Shown here: piece after piece, positions 16,181-25,315 of the stretch | Position numbering within the stretch: the stretch's first letter is position 1 | Layout of the letters: the number at the start of each line of letters is the position of its first letter | Assembly: GCA_028724545.1 (NCBI GenBank) | Contig: JAQYCU010000059.1 | Location: 1 to 60,530, forward strand | Direction: 5' to 3' | Length of the DNA stretch: 60,530 nucleotides | Origin: a bacterium | Lineage (GTDB): Bacteria > Bacillota > Clostridia > Lachnospirales > Lachnospiraceae | The notes under the pieces: model-generated | Database searches by the model: none | What the model was told of the DNA's origin: nothing | The model's input: only the letters and a program-made list of their open reading frames with translations | Translations under genes and position numbers: made by a program

Positions 16181-17524
16181 ATGGACCAGATTTTATTATG
16201 CTCCAATCATATTCCACTTACTACCTCGATTAACAATACATTTATACAGAACTATATGCTGAACGCTAATGGAAGTTATGTGAAAGTTTATTTATATTTA
16301 TCGATGTGTATACAGTCAGGAAAGGAGAATTTATCAATTTCTTCTCTCGCTGATATGATGGAAAATACAGAAAAAGACATTCTCCGTGCATTACGCTACT
16401 GGGAGAAGCAGGGCCTTATGGTTTTGCAAAAAGACGAAGAAAGCAATGCCATTACCGGCATTGAAATCACAAATCCGGACAAACTGGCTGACAGTTCTTC
16501 CAAAAAGAAGGCACAGGCAGAGGAAGTTTCGGTACAGAAGACACAGGCAAATGAACCTGCAGTACAAAAAGTGCAGAAAAAAGAAACCAAAGTACTGGCA
16601 GATGAATCCGTGATACAGACAAGTGAACCTGTAGTACAAACAGGCGAATCCGCGACACAGGCAGACGAATCCGTGACACACAGCAAGCGTGTACATACCG
16701 GTTCTTCGACGGTTATGCCAAAGGCTGACACACCGGATGCCCACAGTGATTTACCTGCAAATAACAGTGATAATGCAGATGCCGTTGAAAGCAGTTCTAC
16801 TCAAAAACGGATTGCTGACATTACTGCAGTTTCGCAGGAGCAGATTACACGTCTGTCGCAGGATGACACATTCAGCTGGACCTGCCTGATTGTGGAAAGT
16901 TATCTGGAACGTCCGTTGAAACCCGGTGAAGTGCAGTTATTAACTTATCTTTATGATACTTTGCAATTTTCCAAGGAACTGATTTTGTATCTGTATGAAT
17001 ACTGCTGTTCTCTTGGCAAGACAAATGTAAAATATGTGCAGACAGTTGCCCTGTCGTGGGCAGACCATAAAATCACTACACCGGAACAGGCACAACAGTA
17101 TTCTTCTAATTATAATGCTGCTTATACGGCAATTTCCAAAGCTCTCGCTCTGGGAAGGCCTCTTGCCGGTATTGAACGCCAGTATGCTGAACGTTGGCAG
17201 AATGAATGGAATATTGATTTATCCGTTATTTTGGAAGCCTGCAACCGGACAATGCTTGCTATTCAGAAGCCGGATTTTAAGTATATTGATGGTATTCTGA
17301 GCCATTGGCACAAAGAAAATGTACACACACTGCAGGATGTGAAAGTCTGCGATGAGAATTATAATAAGAAGAAAAGTGCGGGCCGGTCTGCCGATACAAA
17401 ACGCAATGCAAGTGGAAACACAACCGGAAACAAGCCAAATAGAAATCAGTTTCAGAATTTCCAGCAGCGAAATGCTTCACCGGAAGAGATGAAACAGTTA
17501 GAAAAACTGTTGCTGACACAGTAA
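16181..17524 (+). CDS. DnaD-domain primosome protein
   Basis: The 447-residue protein has an N-terminal winged-helix domain (about 1-90: LSISSLADMMENTEKDILRA and LRYWEKQGLMVL, as in DnaD/PF14-type N-termini). A Q/E/S/T-rich linker follows (about 100-215) with repeated units of the kind VQT.EP/VQK.ET. Then come two DnaD/DnaB (DDBH2) domains: about 225-300 (FSWTCLIVESYLERPLKPGE, YVQTVALSWADHKITTPEQA) and about 308-388 (YTAISKALALGRPLAGIERQ, PDFKYIDGILSHWHKENV). A basic Asn/Gln-rich tail ends it. The family loads the replicative helicase with DnaC/DnaI. The neighbour 18 bases downstream is such a loader. The ATG at 16181 was chosen over upstream frame because of GAAAGAAGG and because murC covers the rest. 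Confidence 0.88.
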   Translation: MDQILLCSNHIPLTTSINNTFIQNYMLNANGSYVKVYLYLSMCIQSGKENLSISSLADMMENTEKDILRALRYWEKQGLMVLQKDEESNAITGIEITNPDKLADSSSKKKAQAEEVSVQKTQANEPAVQKVQKKETKVLADESVIQTSEPVVQTGESATQADESVTHSKRVHTGSSTVMPKADTPDAHSDLPANNSDNADAVESSSTQKRIADITAVSQEQITRLSQDDTFSWTCLIVESYLERPLKPGEVQLLTYLYDTLQFSKELILYLYEYCCSLGKTNVKYVQTVALSWADHKITTPEQAQQYSSNYNAAYTAISKALALGRPLAGIERQYAERWQNEWNIDLSVILEACNRTMLAIQKPDFKYIDGILSHWHKENVHTLQDVKVCDENYNKKKSAGRSADTKRNASGNTTGNKPNRNQFQNFQQRNASPEEMKQLEKLLLTQ

Positions 17525-17542
17525 GCCTGGAAAGGAGACACT

Positions 17543-18547
17543 ATGGGAATCTCAAATACGCAATATCGTGACATTATGTTTGAATATGACCAGACACGCA
17601 TGCGAAACCAGCGTCTGCTTGACTCGCGATATAAAGAACTTTATGAAAAAATACCGGAATTAAAAGAAATTCACGATAAAATCGTGGAACTTTCTGTGGA
17701 GCAGGCACGACAGGAACTGCTGAATCCTGAGGACGCTTCCAGACACGCAGAAAATTATTCTGCACAAAAAGAATCGTTACTGCAGCGTAAAGCAGATATT
17801 TTGCTGGAAAATCATTATCCGAAGGATTATTTATGCCCGATTTATACCTGCAAGGACTGTAAAGATACCGGATATATTGACGGCAAACCGTGCCATTGTT
17901 TTACGCAGGCGAAGTTGCAGGCACTATATGAAAATTCAAATATCAGTGAAATATTGGAAAAAGAAAATTTTGATACATTTTGCGAAGAGTATTACGACGA
18001 TACGGTAATCCACGAAAATCTTTCAATTACGCCACGCGAGAATATCCGTCGCGTCAAGGAGATTTGTCTGGATTTTGTCAAACATTTTGATAATATTTAT
18101 GACAATATACTGTTCTACGGCCCTACCGGCGTTGGCAAAACATTCATTACACACTGCATCGCAAAGGAACTTTTGGACAGTGGCCATACGGTGGTTTACT
18201 TGACTTCTCTACAACTTTTTGATATTTTAGAGAAAAACAAGTTCTATAAAGAAGATACTTATACAACCAATGAACAGATTTCCTATATTTTAGACAGTGA
18301 TTTGTTAATCATTGATGATCTTGGTACAGAACTTTCTAATTCTTTTACCACTTCACAGTTATACCGTTTTATAGACGAAAGGATTTTGAAAAAACGCTCC
18401 ACTATTATTTCTACAAATCTGTCTTTTTCGGATTTGCGTGAGCGTTATAGTGAGAGGCTCTTTTCGCGCTTTACGGGAAATTATGACTTTAAGCAGATTG
18501 TCGGAAGCGATATCCGGATACAAAAGGCTCTGAAGGGCAATAAATAA
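17543..18547 (+). CDS. DnaC/DnaI-family helicase loader ATPase
   Basis: The 334-residue AAA+ protein has a coiled-coil-rich N-terminal domain, a four-cysteine cluster at about residues 98-114 (CPIYTCKDCKDTGYIDGKPC, likely zinc), Walker A GPTGVGKT (about 197), Walker B LLIIDDLG (about 260), sensor-1 STNLS and the arginine finger region RYSERLFSRF. This is the Clostridia DnaI/DnaC type that loads DnaB at the origin and at restarted forks, acting with the DnaD protein encoded just before it. An AAGGAGACACT ribosome binding site precedes the ATG. Confidence 0.92.
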   Translation: MGISNTQYRDIMFEYDQTRMRNQRLLDSRYKELYEKIPELKEIHDKIVELSVEQARQELLNPEDASRHAENYSAQKESLLQRKADILLENHYPKDYLCPIYTCKDCKDTGYIDGKPCHCFTQAKLQALYENSNISEILEKENFDTFCEEYYDDTVIHENLSITPRENIRRVKEICLDFVKHFDNIYDNILFYGPTGVGKTFITHCIAKELLDSGHTVVYLTSLQLFDILEKNKFYKEDTYTTNEQISYILDSDLLIIDDLGTELSNSFTTSQLYRFIDERILKKRSTIISTNLSFSDLRERYSERLFSRFTGNYDFKQIVGSDIRIQKALKGNK

Positions 18548-18721
18548 ACTGTTGAAATGCTACTATATTATAGCGAAGTAATAGTATATAAGGCAATATT
18601 TCACAGCACAGTAAACACCGTAATAAGTATGCAAAATAATATCGCAAAGCAAAATAATAATATGCAAAGCAATTATTGCAAAATAATATCACATAAAACA
18701 ATATCTTAGATGGAGGTTATC
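18548..18721. repeat. A/T-rich direct repeats before prs
   Basis: The spacer contains GCAAAATAATATC twice (18631-18643 and 18678-18690) and further GCAAAG/AATAAT pieces between them. No terminator with a U-tract is visible, so prs may be co-transcribed with the helicase-loader gene. Confidence 0.5.
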
Positions 18722-19894
18722 ATGAAACGACACGACAAATTAGCAGAAACAATTCCTGTAGGAACACTTGGCATTCTCGCTCTGGAAAGCAGCCGGGATA
18801 TGGGCAAAAGGGTAAATGATTATATTGTAGACTGGAGAAATGACCGTGCACAAAAGCAAACAACAGCTTCTTCTTTTGCAGGATACAACAGAGATTCTTT
18901 TATCATTGATTGTGCCTGCCCACGTTTTGGCTCTGGTGAGGCAAAAGGAATTATCCGTGAGTCTGTACGTGGAGATGACTTATATCTGTTAGTAGACGTT
19001 TGTAATTACAGCCTGACATATTCCGTTTGTGGGCAGACAAACCATATGTCACCGGATGACCATTATCAGGATTTGAAACGTATTATCGCTGCTGTTGGTG
19101 GAAAAGCTCGTCGTATTACTGTTATTATGCCTTTCCTGTATGAAAGCCGTCAGCACAGAAGAAGCGCCCGTGAATCTCTTGACTGTGCCCTTGCACTTCA
19201 GGAGCTGACACAGATGGGTGTTGAAAGCATTATCACTTTTGATGCACACGACCCTCGTGTACAGAATGCGATTCCTCTGAAAAGTTTTGAAACAGTACAG
19301 CCTACTTACCAGTTTATCAAAGCACTTCTGAAAAATGTTGATAATCTTCAGGTAAATGCAGACCATCTTATGGTTATCAGCCCGGATGAAGGTGCAATGG
19401 GACGTGCTGTTTACTATGCAAACGTGCTGGGAATTGATGTCGGAATGTTCTATAAACGCCGTGATTACAGCAAAATTGTTGACGGACGCAACCCGATTAT
19501 CGCACATGAATTTCTTGGTTCTGATTTGGAAGGAAAAGATGTTATCATTATTGATGATATGATTTCTTCCGGCGAAAGCATGATTGATGTTGCTACGGAG
19601 TTAAAGAGAAGAAAAGCCGGACGTATTTTTGTGGCAGCTACTTTTGGCTTGTTTACAAATGGTATGGAAAAATTTGATGAAGCCCACGAAAAAGGACTGA
19701 TTGACCGTGTGCTGACAACAAATCTGGTATACCAGCCAAAAGAAGTGTTAGAGAGAGATTATTATATCAATGTTGATATGAGCAAATATATTGCACTGTT
19801 AATCGATACTTTAAACCATGACCAGTCCATCAGTGAACTGTTAAACCCTTCAGAACGTATCCAGAATATTCTGAAACAGTATGGTCAGCGCTAA
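18722..19894 (+). CDS. prs: Ribose-phosphate pyrophosphokinase, long divergent form
   Basis: The 390-residue enzyme is predicted to make PRPP from ribose-5-phosphate and ATP for nucleotide, His and Trp synthesis. The PRPP-binding loop is clear (VIIIDDMISSGESMIDVATE, about 270-289), and MPFLYESRQHRRSARESLDC and FDAHDPRVQNAIP correspond to the ATP/flexible-loop and DLHxxQIQGFF regions of classical Prs. It is about 75 residues longer than classical Prs (315) and the flanking motifs are divergent; such long forms are usual in Lachnospiraceae. I chose ATG 18722 because TGGAGG lies 6 bases before it; the ATG at 18710 overlaps that site. Confidence 0.88.
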   Translation: MKRHDKLAETIPVGTLGILALESSRDMGKRVNDYIVDWRNDRAQKQTTASSFAGYNRDSFIIDCACPRFGSGEAKGIIRESVRGDDLYLLVDVCNYSLTYSVCGQTNHMSPDDHYQDLKRIIAAVGGKARRITVIMPFLYESRQHRRSARESLDCALALQELTQMGVESIITFDAHDPRVQNAIPLKSFETVQPTYQFIKALLKNVDNLQVNADHLMVISPDEGAMGRAVYYANVLGIDVGMFYKRRDYSKIVDGRNPIIAHEFLGSDLEGKDVIIIDDMISSGESMIDVATELKRRKAGRIFVAATFGLFTNGMEKFDEAHEKGLIDRVLTTNLVYQPKEVLERDYYINVDMSKYIALLIDTLNHDQSISELLNPSERIQNILKQYGQR

Positions 19895-19931
19895 AATAGG
19901 GTGCTAGAGAGAAAGAAGGTTGAATCACTAG

Positions 19932-20840
19932 ATGAAAAAGTATCGTTTATGGCACAAAGTAACAGTATCTGCTATCGTCTGTATTTTGTTATGTTCCGGC
20001 ATTTTTGCTGATTTGCACATTGCACAGGCAAGGCCCGGCGACGGTTATTCTGCTGAAAAAGCAGTTGCCTACGCTGACTCCTGCTTTAAGAAAAAAGGAG
20101 GCTCCTACCGGAAAAGTCCAAACAAAAAATACGGCGAAGAATTGTGCGCCGGCTATGTTTCACAATGCCTCAAAGAGGGTGGTATGGCAATGGATTCCAA
20201 ATGGAAATGGAAACGGCGTGGTAAAACCACCCGTGCCTGGCGAGTATCAAATTCTCTTTTTTCCTATCTGAAAAAAACGGGATATAAAACTACTTATTCG
20301 CCGAAAGCCTCTCAGGTCAAAAAGGGTGATGTGATTTTTTATCGTACGAATGGTGGTTGGGGACACGTTGCCATTTGCGTCGGCAAAACAAAAAGCGGAC
20401 AGCCAATGGTAAATGCCTATAATTCTCCACATTATCATTTTTCGTACTGGAGAATGGGATATCGAACCTGTCTGGTTTCTATGGTAAGTAAAACAGCAAC
20501 ACCGAAAATCAAACAGACAACGGTAAATGGTGGAAAGAAAATTTCGATTTCCTGCAAGACACCAAATGCAACGATTTACTATACATTAAATGGCAAGACA
20601 CCAACGAAATCTTCACGAAAGTATTGTGGTTCTTTTGTGGTAAGTGAGAGTACACAAGTAAAAGCAATTGCCGTCTTCCCTTCCTACAAAAAGAGTTCCG
20701 TTGCAACCAAAAAGATTACGGTATTCTCGCCAGTCAAAAACGATACGGTAACTCCTTCGGATGCCGTTTCTGATGATGCCATCGTGGCAGCTGACGAAAA
20801 TCCAGTTGTTGCCGGCAGTACATCTTCTACCGAAAGATAA
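19932..20840 (+). CDS. Secreted amidase-like (CHAP/NlpC-type) protein with chitobiase-C-like domain
   Basis: The 302-residue precursor has a signal peptide (about 1-34, ending AQA). A cysteine-peptidase-like domain follows, with the probable catalytic Cys in EELCAGYVSQCL (about 74) and His in GGWGHVAICVG (about 141). A beta-sandwich follows of the chitobiase/beta-hexosaminidase C-terminal type (KISISCKTPNATIYYTLNGK, TPTKSSRKY, TQVKAIAVF), and a Ser/Asp/Val-rich tail. It probably trims peptidoglycan peptides outside the cell. It follows prs by 37 bases and ends before a strong terminator. Confidence 0.75.
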   Translation: MKKYRLWHKVTVSAIVCILLCSGIFADLHIAQARPGDGYSAEKAVAYADSCFKKKGGSYRKSPNKKYGEELCAGYVSQCLKEGGMAMDSKWKWKRRGKTTRAWRVSNSLFSYLKKTGYKTTYSPKASQVKKGDVIFYRTNGGWGHVAICVGKTKSGQPMVNAYNSPHYHFSYWRMGYRTCLVSMVSKTATPKIKQTTVNGGKKISISCKTPNATIYYTLNGKTPTKSSRKYCGSFVVSESTQVKAIAVFPSYKKSSVATKKITVFSPVKNDTVTPSDAVSDDAIVAADENPVVAGSTSSTER

Positions 20841-20920
20841 ACCAGTTTTCTTTCTGTTAACATAACGATATTTTAATGTAGTTATGAAGTGAAATATTAT
20901 ATTTGATTCAGCTATAAAGC

Positions 20921-20973
20921 AAAAATACGGTACTTTTATTTCTAATACTGAATAAAAGCACCGTATTTTTTTG
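20921..20973 (+). terminator. Terminator behind the amidase-like gene
   Basis: A 17-bp stem with a single mismatch (20924-20940 with 20951-20967) and a 10-base loop is followed by seven T. The A-run on the other side would also permit termination of minus-strand transcription. Confidence 0.9.
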
Positions 20974-21249
20974 CCTTAAATGGTAATCCTTTCAAATAGA
21001 GCCATATGGTATTTCTATTTTACGTTTAGTTTAGATTTACTTCCTTGATTTTATAAACACTTAATAAATAGTACAAATTCCATTCACAATTTTTGGTTAT
21101 ACTGTATTTATCAAGTAAAGAACAAGAGAATAAAACTTGTTGTTAACTTGTATTTCTCATTCGCTTACTGACTTATGTTTGAGATAGATTCTTTTTCATT
21201 TTTTTCATTTTAGCCATCGGTAGCTCCCTCTACCGGTGGCTACTCCTTT
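20974..21249. other. Gene-free stretch ending in a strong hairpin
   Basis: No ORF is supported here. The hairpin at 21211-21242 pairs TAGCCATCGGTAG with CTACCGGTGGCTA (13 bp, one mismatch, 6-base loop). It lies right behind the stop codon of the minus-strand membrane protein gene, but the U-rich side (CTCCTTTTTA) is on the plus strand. It may serve the minus-strand operon as a 3' stem, or terminate a plus-strand small RNA. Confidence 0.5.
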
Positions 21250-22449
21250 TTATCCATCTTTTCTGTCGGCCTGTTGAATCAGTTCGCACAGCCAGTTCTC
21301 TGTGTCCTGCGTTAATTCGATACTATGTATCTGTTCTTCATAATTTGCAAATTCCAAATCCGAATATACCTGTACACATTCTCCGTCTGTAAACACTCCC
21401 ATTAAATAATTTTCTTTGTCTTTGTTTTCAAACGCAAGCAGATAACAGTTATCTGGAAATTCTGTTGTAATTTCTCTCCAGTCTTTCTGCTGCGTACCGG
21501 ATGATATCCTCTCTTCTAACCCGTTGCTCTCCTCTTCTGTCGCATTGCTTTTCCCCTCACTGCTTGCTTCTCTTCCCTCTTCCTCTTCGCTCTCCTCTTC
21601 ATAATTATCTGTTGATATGATTTTCAGCAGATTCTCTTTCTGAAAATAGGACAGAAAAATTTCTTTCTGCTCTTCTTTGGTATACATTGCCACTAACTTT
21701 TCTGGTTCGTCCTTGCTTTTTGCCTGATATCTCTCCAGTGTAACGGAACGGATATCGTCAACTGTTTTGATGTCATAAATGTTTTCCAGCACATCTTTGA
21801 CTGTAACCTGATTTTCAATTGTTTCTGATTTGCCTACACCGTTAAATTTTGCAATGGCTGTCGTCCCCTCTTCGTTATCTTTGATAATCAGGTACTTTTT
21901 GCTTTTTCTGTCTGCCAGACAATACACTTCTCTGTCATCTTCCAGCATTCCCATATTATCAAACGCACCCATTTCTGCAGCATTTCCTTTTACTACAACA
22001 TCTTCTTTTTTACAGTCTATCTTATATTTTTCCAACTCGTTGCTTTGCTCTTGCGTCAACACAGCCATCCTGTATTGCGTGGCAAGTCTGTTTTTGCCGG
22101 TATCCGTATCGTCCTTTGGATAAAGATAACGCGTTCTGATGCCACCTGTTTCGCCGGCATCGCACGCTTCCTTCCATAATTTTTCGATACGCTCTGTTGT
22201 CCGTATATTGGTATGTCCACGATAATAACAGAAAACCCCCACAGCAACCAAAAGCAGACATCCTGCTATCAGAGCCGTATAAATCAGTTTTGCTTTTTTG
22301 CGTGGATTTCTAATATTCATTTTTTCTATTTTATAAAAAATTTTGTCCTCGAATCCCTCAGAGTAAAAATCATCCATTTCTTCATCTGTGCTGTTGCCTG
22401 TCTGATATACCTGAAATGCTTCTTTAATTAATTTGTCTTTTTTTCTCAT
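21250..22449 (-). CDS. Membrane protein, probable anti-sigma partner of the ECF sigma factor
   Basis: The 399-residue protein has a cytoplasmic N-terminal part of about 50 residues, one transmembrane helix (about 53-73: AKLIYTALIAGCLLLVAVGV), and a large outside domain containing an acidic low-complexity stretch (EESEEEEGREASSE, about 285-310). It is encoded 22 bases after an ECF sigma gene, the usual place for an anti-sigma factor, and its layout (cytoplasmic head, one helix, sensor outside) fits. I see no ZAS/HCC zinc motif, so the assignment rests on context. Confidence 0.6.
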   Translation of the reverse strand: MRKKDKLIKEAFQVYQTGNSTDEEMDDFYSEGFEDKIFYKIEKMNIRNPRKKAKLIYTALIAGCLLLVAVGVFCYYRGHTNIRTTERIEKLWKEACDAGETGGIRTRYLYPKDDTDTGKNRLATQYRMAVLTQEQSNELEKYKIDCKKEDVVVKGNAAEMGAFDNMGMLEDDREVYCLADRKSKKYLIIKDNEEGTTAIAKFNGVGKSETIENQVTVKDVLENIYDIKTVDDIRSVTLERYQAKSKDEPEKLVAMYTKEEQKEIFLSYFQKENLLKIISTDNYEEESEEEEGREASSEGKSNATEEESNGLEERISSGTQQKDWREITTEFPDNCYLLAFENKDKENYLMGVFTDGECVQVYSDLEFANYEEQIHSIELTQDTENWLCELIQQADRKDG

Positions 22450-22471
22450 AATCTGTCTTCTTTCCCCCTCT

Positions 22472-23008
22472 CTAAATCATCTTTAACAATCTCTTCCGAC
22501 CACGGCTGATTTGCGAACGGACGGTATTATATGGCCGGTTGAGCACATCTGCTATTTCACGTGGTTTCATCTCGTTCAGATAAAAAAGTGATAATACTTC
22601 CCTGTATTCTTCTTCCATCTGGCTGATAATTGTAACAATGTGTCTGACCTCATCGGAATCGCAGACAACTTTTTCCAAATTGAAACTGTCCTCCGGCTCC
22701 TCTGTCAGTTCTTCGTAAGAAAAATCCCGTCTGCCTTTTTTCCGGTAAATGTCAATGGCTGCATTCCTGACAACAGTGCGTACATAGGAAACTGTTCTGT
22801 AGTCCTCTGCACTGCCAATCCTATCCATATGTCTTGACAAGGATAAGATGCTGTTTTGAATGGCATCTTCGGCATCCTGCTGCTGATGTAATACGCTCAT
22901 TGCAACCTGCATCATCATATTTCCGTGTACACGATAAACTTCTTCCAGTTTTTTTCGCGCTGCTTCTTCCCAGGATTCTTTTCTTTTCTGTTTTGCTATT
23001 TTTTTCAC
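22472..23008 (-). CDS. ECF-type RNA polymerase sigma factor
   Basis: The 178-residue protein contains sigma region 2 (LEEVYRVHGNMMMQVAMSVL, HQQQDAEDAIQNSILSLSRH) and region 4 with helix-turn-helix (LNEMKPREIADVLNRPYNTV, RSQISRGRKRLLKMI), and no region 1 or 3. The acidic linker (ELTEEPEDSFNLEKVV) is normal. The first in-frame start is the GTG at 23006-23008, which lies immediately against AGGGGG, so the true start is uncertain. It is co-transcribed with the membrane protein gene behind it. Confidence 0.9.
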   Translation of the reverse strand: MKKIAKQKRKESWEEAARKKLEEVYRVHGNMMMQVAMSVLHQQQDAEDAIQNSILSLSRHMDRIGSAEDYRTVSYVRTVVRNAAIDIYRKKGRRDFSYEELTEEPEDSFNLEKVVCDSDEVRHIVTIISQMEEEYREVLSLFYLNEMKPREIADVLNRPYNTVRSQISRGRKRLLKMI

Positions 23009-23025
23009 CCCCTGCTTTTTGCCGT

Positions 23026-23055
23026 TCTATACTATATAACGATAGGAATTGTCAA
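23026..23055 (-). promoter_or_regulatory. Promoter of the ECF sigma operon
   Basis: TTGACA (23050-23055) and TATAGA (23026-23031) lie 18 bases apart on the minus strand. This is a housekeeping-type promoter; an additional ECF autoregulatory promoter is not evident. Confidence 0.65.
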
Positions 23056-23169
23056 AGTGATGCAATTTTAGGAAGAAATTTTTATATTTTATTTTCAGTC
23101 CTTTTTATCCGGTTAATTTGCATTTTATTTTTAGTACCTTTTGACTTTATAAGACTTATATTTTGTCTT

Positions 23170-25140
23170 TCAGGCGCAAGGTACGCTTCTACTCTTTTGC
23201 ACTTTTTTCTCTTGTGGCTGCTCTGTGTCTGATAATATCTCCTGTACAAAACGCGAAACTTCTGCTTCTTTTCCATACCGTTCTTTCAAATAAGAGATGT
23301 GCAGATGGCTTTTTGCCCGTGTCATTGCCACATAAAACATCCGTCTTTCTTCTTCCATATCTGCGCTGAGTACCGATTTTCCGTGCGGCGTAACCCCTTC
23401 GTTAGCGTCCGGTATGAAAACGCACTCAAATTCCAGTCCCTTCGCTCCGTGCATCGTCATAAGCATAACAGAATCTTCTTTTTTCTCGTTCTGCTGCCTG
23501 TAGTTTTTTGCTGTCTGCTCCCGAAGTTCTTCTTTGTATTTCTGCATATAGACAAACCACTCATCAAAAGTCTGCCAGGACTTGGCTTCTTCCTGCAGTT
23601 CTTCTAACACCTCCAGCATATCTTCGGCACGTATTCCTCTGTATCCGGCATATTCACGGATATAGTCATCATAGCCGATGCCACGCCGGATAAAATTCAC
23701 GGCTGCATATGGTTTCATCTGCGCCAGCATTGCCAAGTCATATTGTAATTGCTCTATTCTTTCTACCATCCATTCTTTGTCTTCATAAAATTTCTTTAAC
23801 TCTTCCCAGTCAACATATGGCTCGGTAAAAGCATTCCGGTGCACATAGCGCGTAGGACGGTTAATAATCCGTAGCACCTGCCCCCGTTCGCGATTGCCCT
23901 GTGCTATCCGGATATAGGTCAGCACATCCTGCACAATCCAATTCTCGTACAGATTCGGAATGACTTCTTTCATCAGAAATGGAATGTTACACTCCATCAG
24001 TTTGGAACTTAACAGGCGTGCCTGCGTATTCGTGCGAAACAGTACGGCCATTTCCTGATAATGAATGCCTGCCCTGCGATATTCCAGTAATTTCCGGCAA
24101 ATGGCTTCATTTTCTTCATTGGCACGCGCAAACTCTTTGATTTCTACCACATCCTGCCTGTCAAAATGTGATTTGGGAACTCCCTCTTCTTTCCGTCCAT
24201 CAAAAAGTGGTTTTGAGGCTGCATTTTTCTTTTTTGCCGGCACAATTTCTTTCGGCAGACGGTTCTGGTTATGCTGTATCAAACGCCCTGCTGCCTCTAC
24301 TATCTCACCGGCACAGCGATAATTAATCCCCAAAAGGCATTGTTTTGCTTCCGGATAATCCTTCAGAAACTGTTTCATAATGTCGGGCTTGGCACCACGG
24401 AAACCGTATATGGACTGGTCATCATCCCCCACTATGAAAATGTTATGCCCCTGTTCTCCCAAAAGCCGTACTACATCATACTGGGTTTTGCTGATATCCT
24501 GAAACTCGTCAATCAGAATATACTGAAACTGCTGCTGCCACAATTTTCTGATGTCCTCGCGCTTACTTAATAATTCGTAGCAATACACCAGCATATCATC
24601 AAAATCAATCAGCCGTTTTCTTTCAAGCGTTTTCTGATACTTCCTGTAAATATCACGAAAAATCTCGCTGGCACAAAGAGGCGAATAATAGTTTTCCAAA
24701 TCCATTCTTTCACCTTTGACACGGCTGATTTCTGATTCCAAATCATTGAGGAACTCATTTTCATCCTGTATTTCTAAGTCCGTTTTGGAAACTAGATTTT
24801 TCAAAATGTCACGCCGCGTTTCGTCCCGTATGATATTGTCTGCTGTGTAATGATAGGCATATTTTAATATCGTGAAAAAAATGGCATGAAATGTGCCAAA
24901 ATGAACTCCACTAGACTGTTGCGAAGAAATCGTCTGATAGCGCTGCTTCATCTCTGTGGCAGCTGCTTTTGTAAATGTGATAACTAAAATATGATTGGGC
25001 TGTACCTTTTTCTCCGTAATCAGATACCGGATTCGCTCCGTGATTACGCGTGTTTTTCCACTGCCCGGACCGGCCAGAACCAGCATCGGTCCTTTGTAAT
25101 GAGTCACAGCCTGCTGCTGTGCTTCATTTAATACCTGCAT
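23170..25140 (-). CDS. UvrD/PcrA-like superfamily 1 DNA helicase
   Basis: The 656-residue protein has all SF1A motifs: Q-motif LNEAQQQAV (residues 4-12), Walker A GPGSGKT, motif Ia FTKAAATEMKQR, motif II ILIDEFQDISKTQYD, motif III VGDDDQSIYGFRGA, motif IV INYRCAGEIVEAA, motif V TMHGAKGLEFECVFIPD and motif VI YVAMTRAK. It is shorter than PcrA (about 740) and lacks the usual long C-terminal tail, so it is a UvrD-like paralogue in repair or recombination. I chose ATG 25140 (MQVLNEAQ), behind AAAGGAAA. The frame is open to 25203 without a better site. It is alone between two terminator-like regions. Confidence 0.92.
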   Translation of the reverse strand: MQVLNEAQQQAVTHYKGPMLVLAGPGSGKTRVITERIRYLITEKKVQPNHILVITFTKAAATEMKQRYQTISSQQSSGVHFGTFHAIFFTILKYAYHYTADNIIRDETRRDILKNLVSKTDLEIQDENEFLNDLESEISRVKGERMDLENYYSPLCASEIFRDIYRKYQKTLERKRLIDFDDMLVYCYELLSKREDIRKLWQQQFQYILIDEFQDISKTQYDVVRLLGEQGHNIFIVGDDDQSIYGFRGAKPDIMKQFLKDYPEAKQCLLGINYRCAGEIVEAAGRLIQHNQNRLPKEIVPAKKKNAASKPLFDGRKEEGVPKSHFDRQDVVEIKEFARANEENEAICRKLLEYRRAGIHYQEMAVLFRTNTQARLLSSKLMECNIPFLMKEVIPNLYENWIVQDVLTYIRIAQGNRERGQVLRIINRPTRYVHRNAFTEPYVDWEELKKFYEDKEWMVERIEQLQYDLAMLAQMKPYAAVNFIRRGIGYDDYIREYAGYRGIRAEDMLEVLEELQEEAKSWQTFDEWFVYMQKYKEELREQTAKNYRQQNEKKEDSVMLMTMHGAKGLEFECVFIPDANEGVTPHGKSVLSADMEEERRMFYVAMTRAKSHLHISYLKERYGKEAEVSRFVQEILSDTEQPQEKKVQKSRSVPCA

Positions 25141-25229
25141 ATAACTCGTATTTCCTTTCTGAAAAGTAACTTGTAATTCCTTGCTGAAAAAATAGCTTAT
25201 CATTCTTATCTGAAAAATAACTAGTAGTT

Positions 25230-25296
25230 TTTTCTAAAAAAGAACTTCTCTCCATGTCATTTTGCATCCAAAATCAATCGCACGGAAAGAAGTTCT
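25230..25296 (-). terminator. Terminator behind gltX
   Basis: On the minus strand AGAACTTCT (right side, 25287-25295) pairs with AGAAGTTCT (25241-25249), with an inner CCGTG/CATGG helix, followed by TTTTTTAG. It separates gltX from the helicase gene. Confidence 0.8.
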
Positions 25297-25315
25297 GCTT
25301 ATTCTTTATGTTATT

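Noticed and set aside
16480-16840. CRISPR-like repetition in the linker of the DnaD-like gene
   Set aside because: The repeated units are short, imperfect and in frame; they encode a Q/E/P-rich linker.
18676-18704. Promoter TTGCAA-17-CAATAT before prs
   Set aside because: The start point would fall inside the prs ribosome binding site, so it cannot give a usable transcript.
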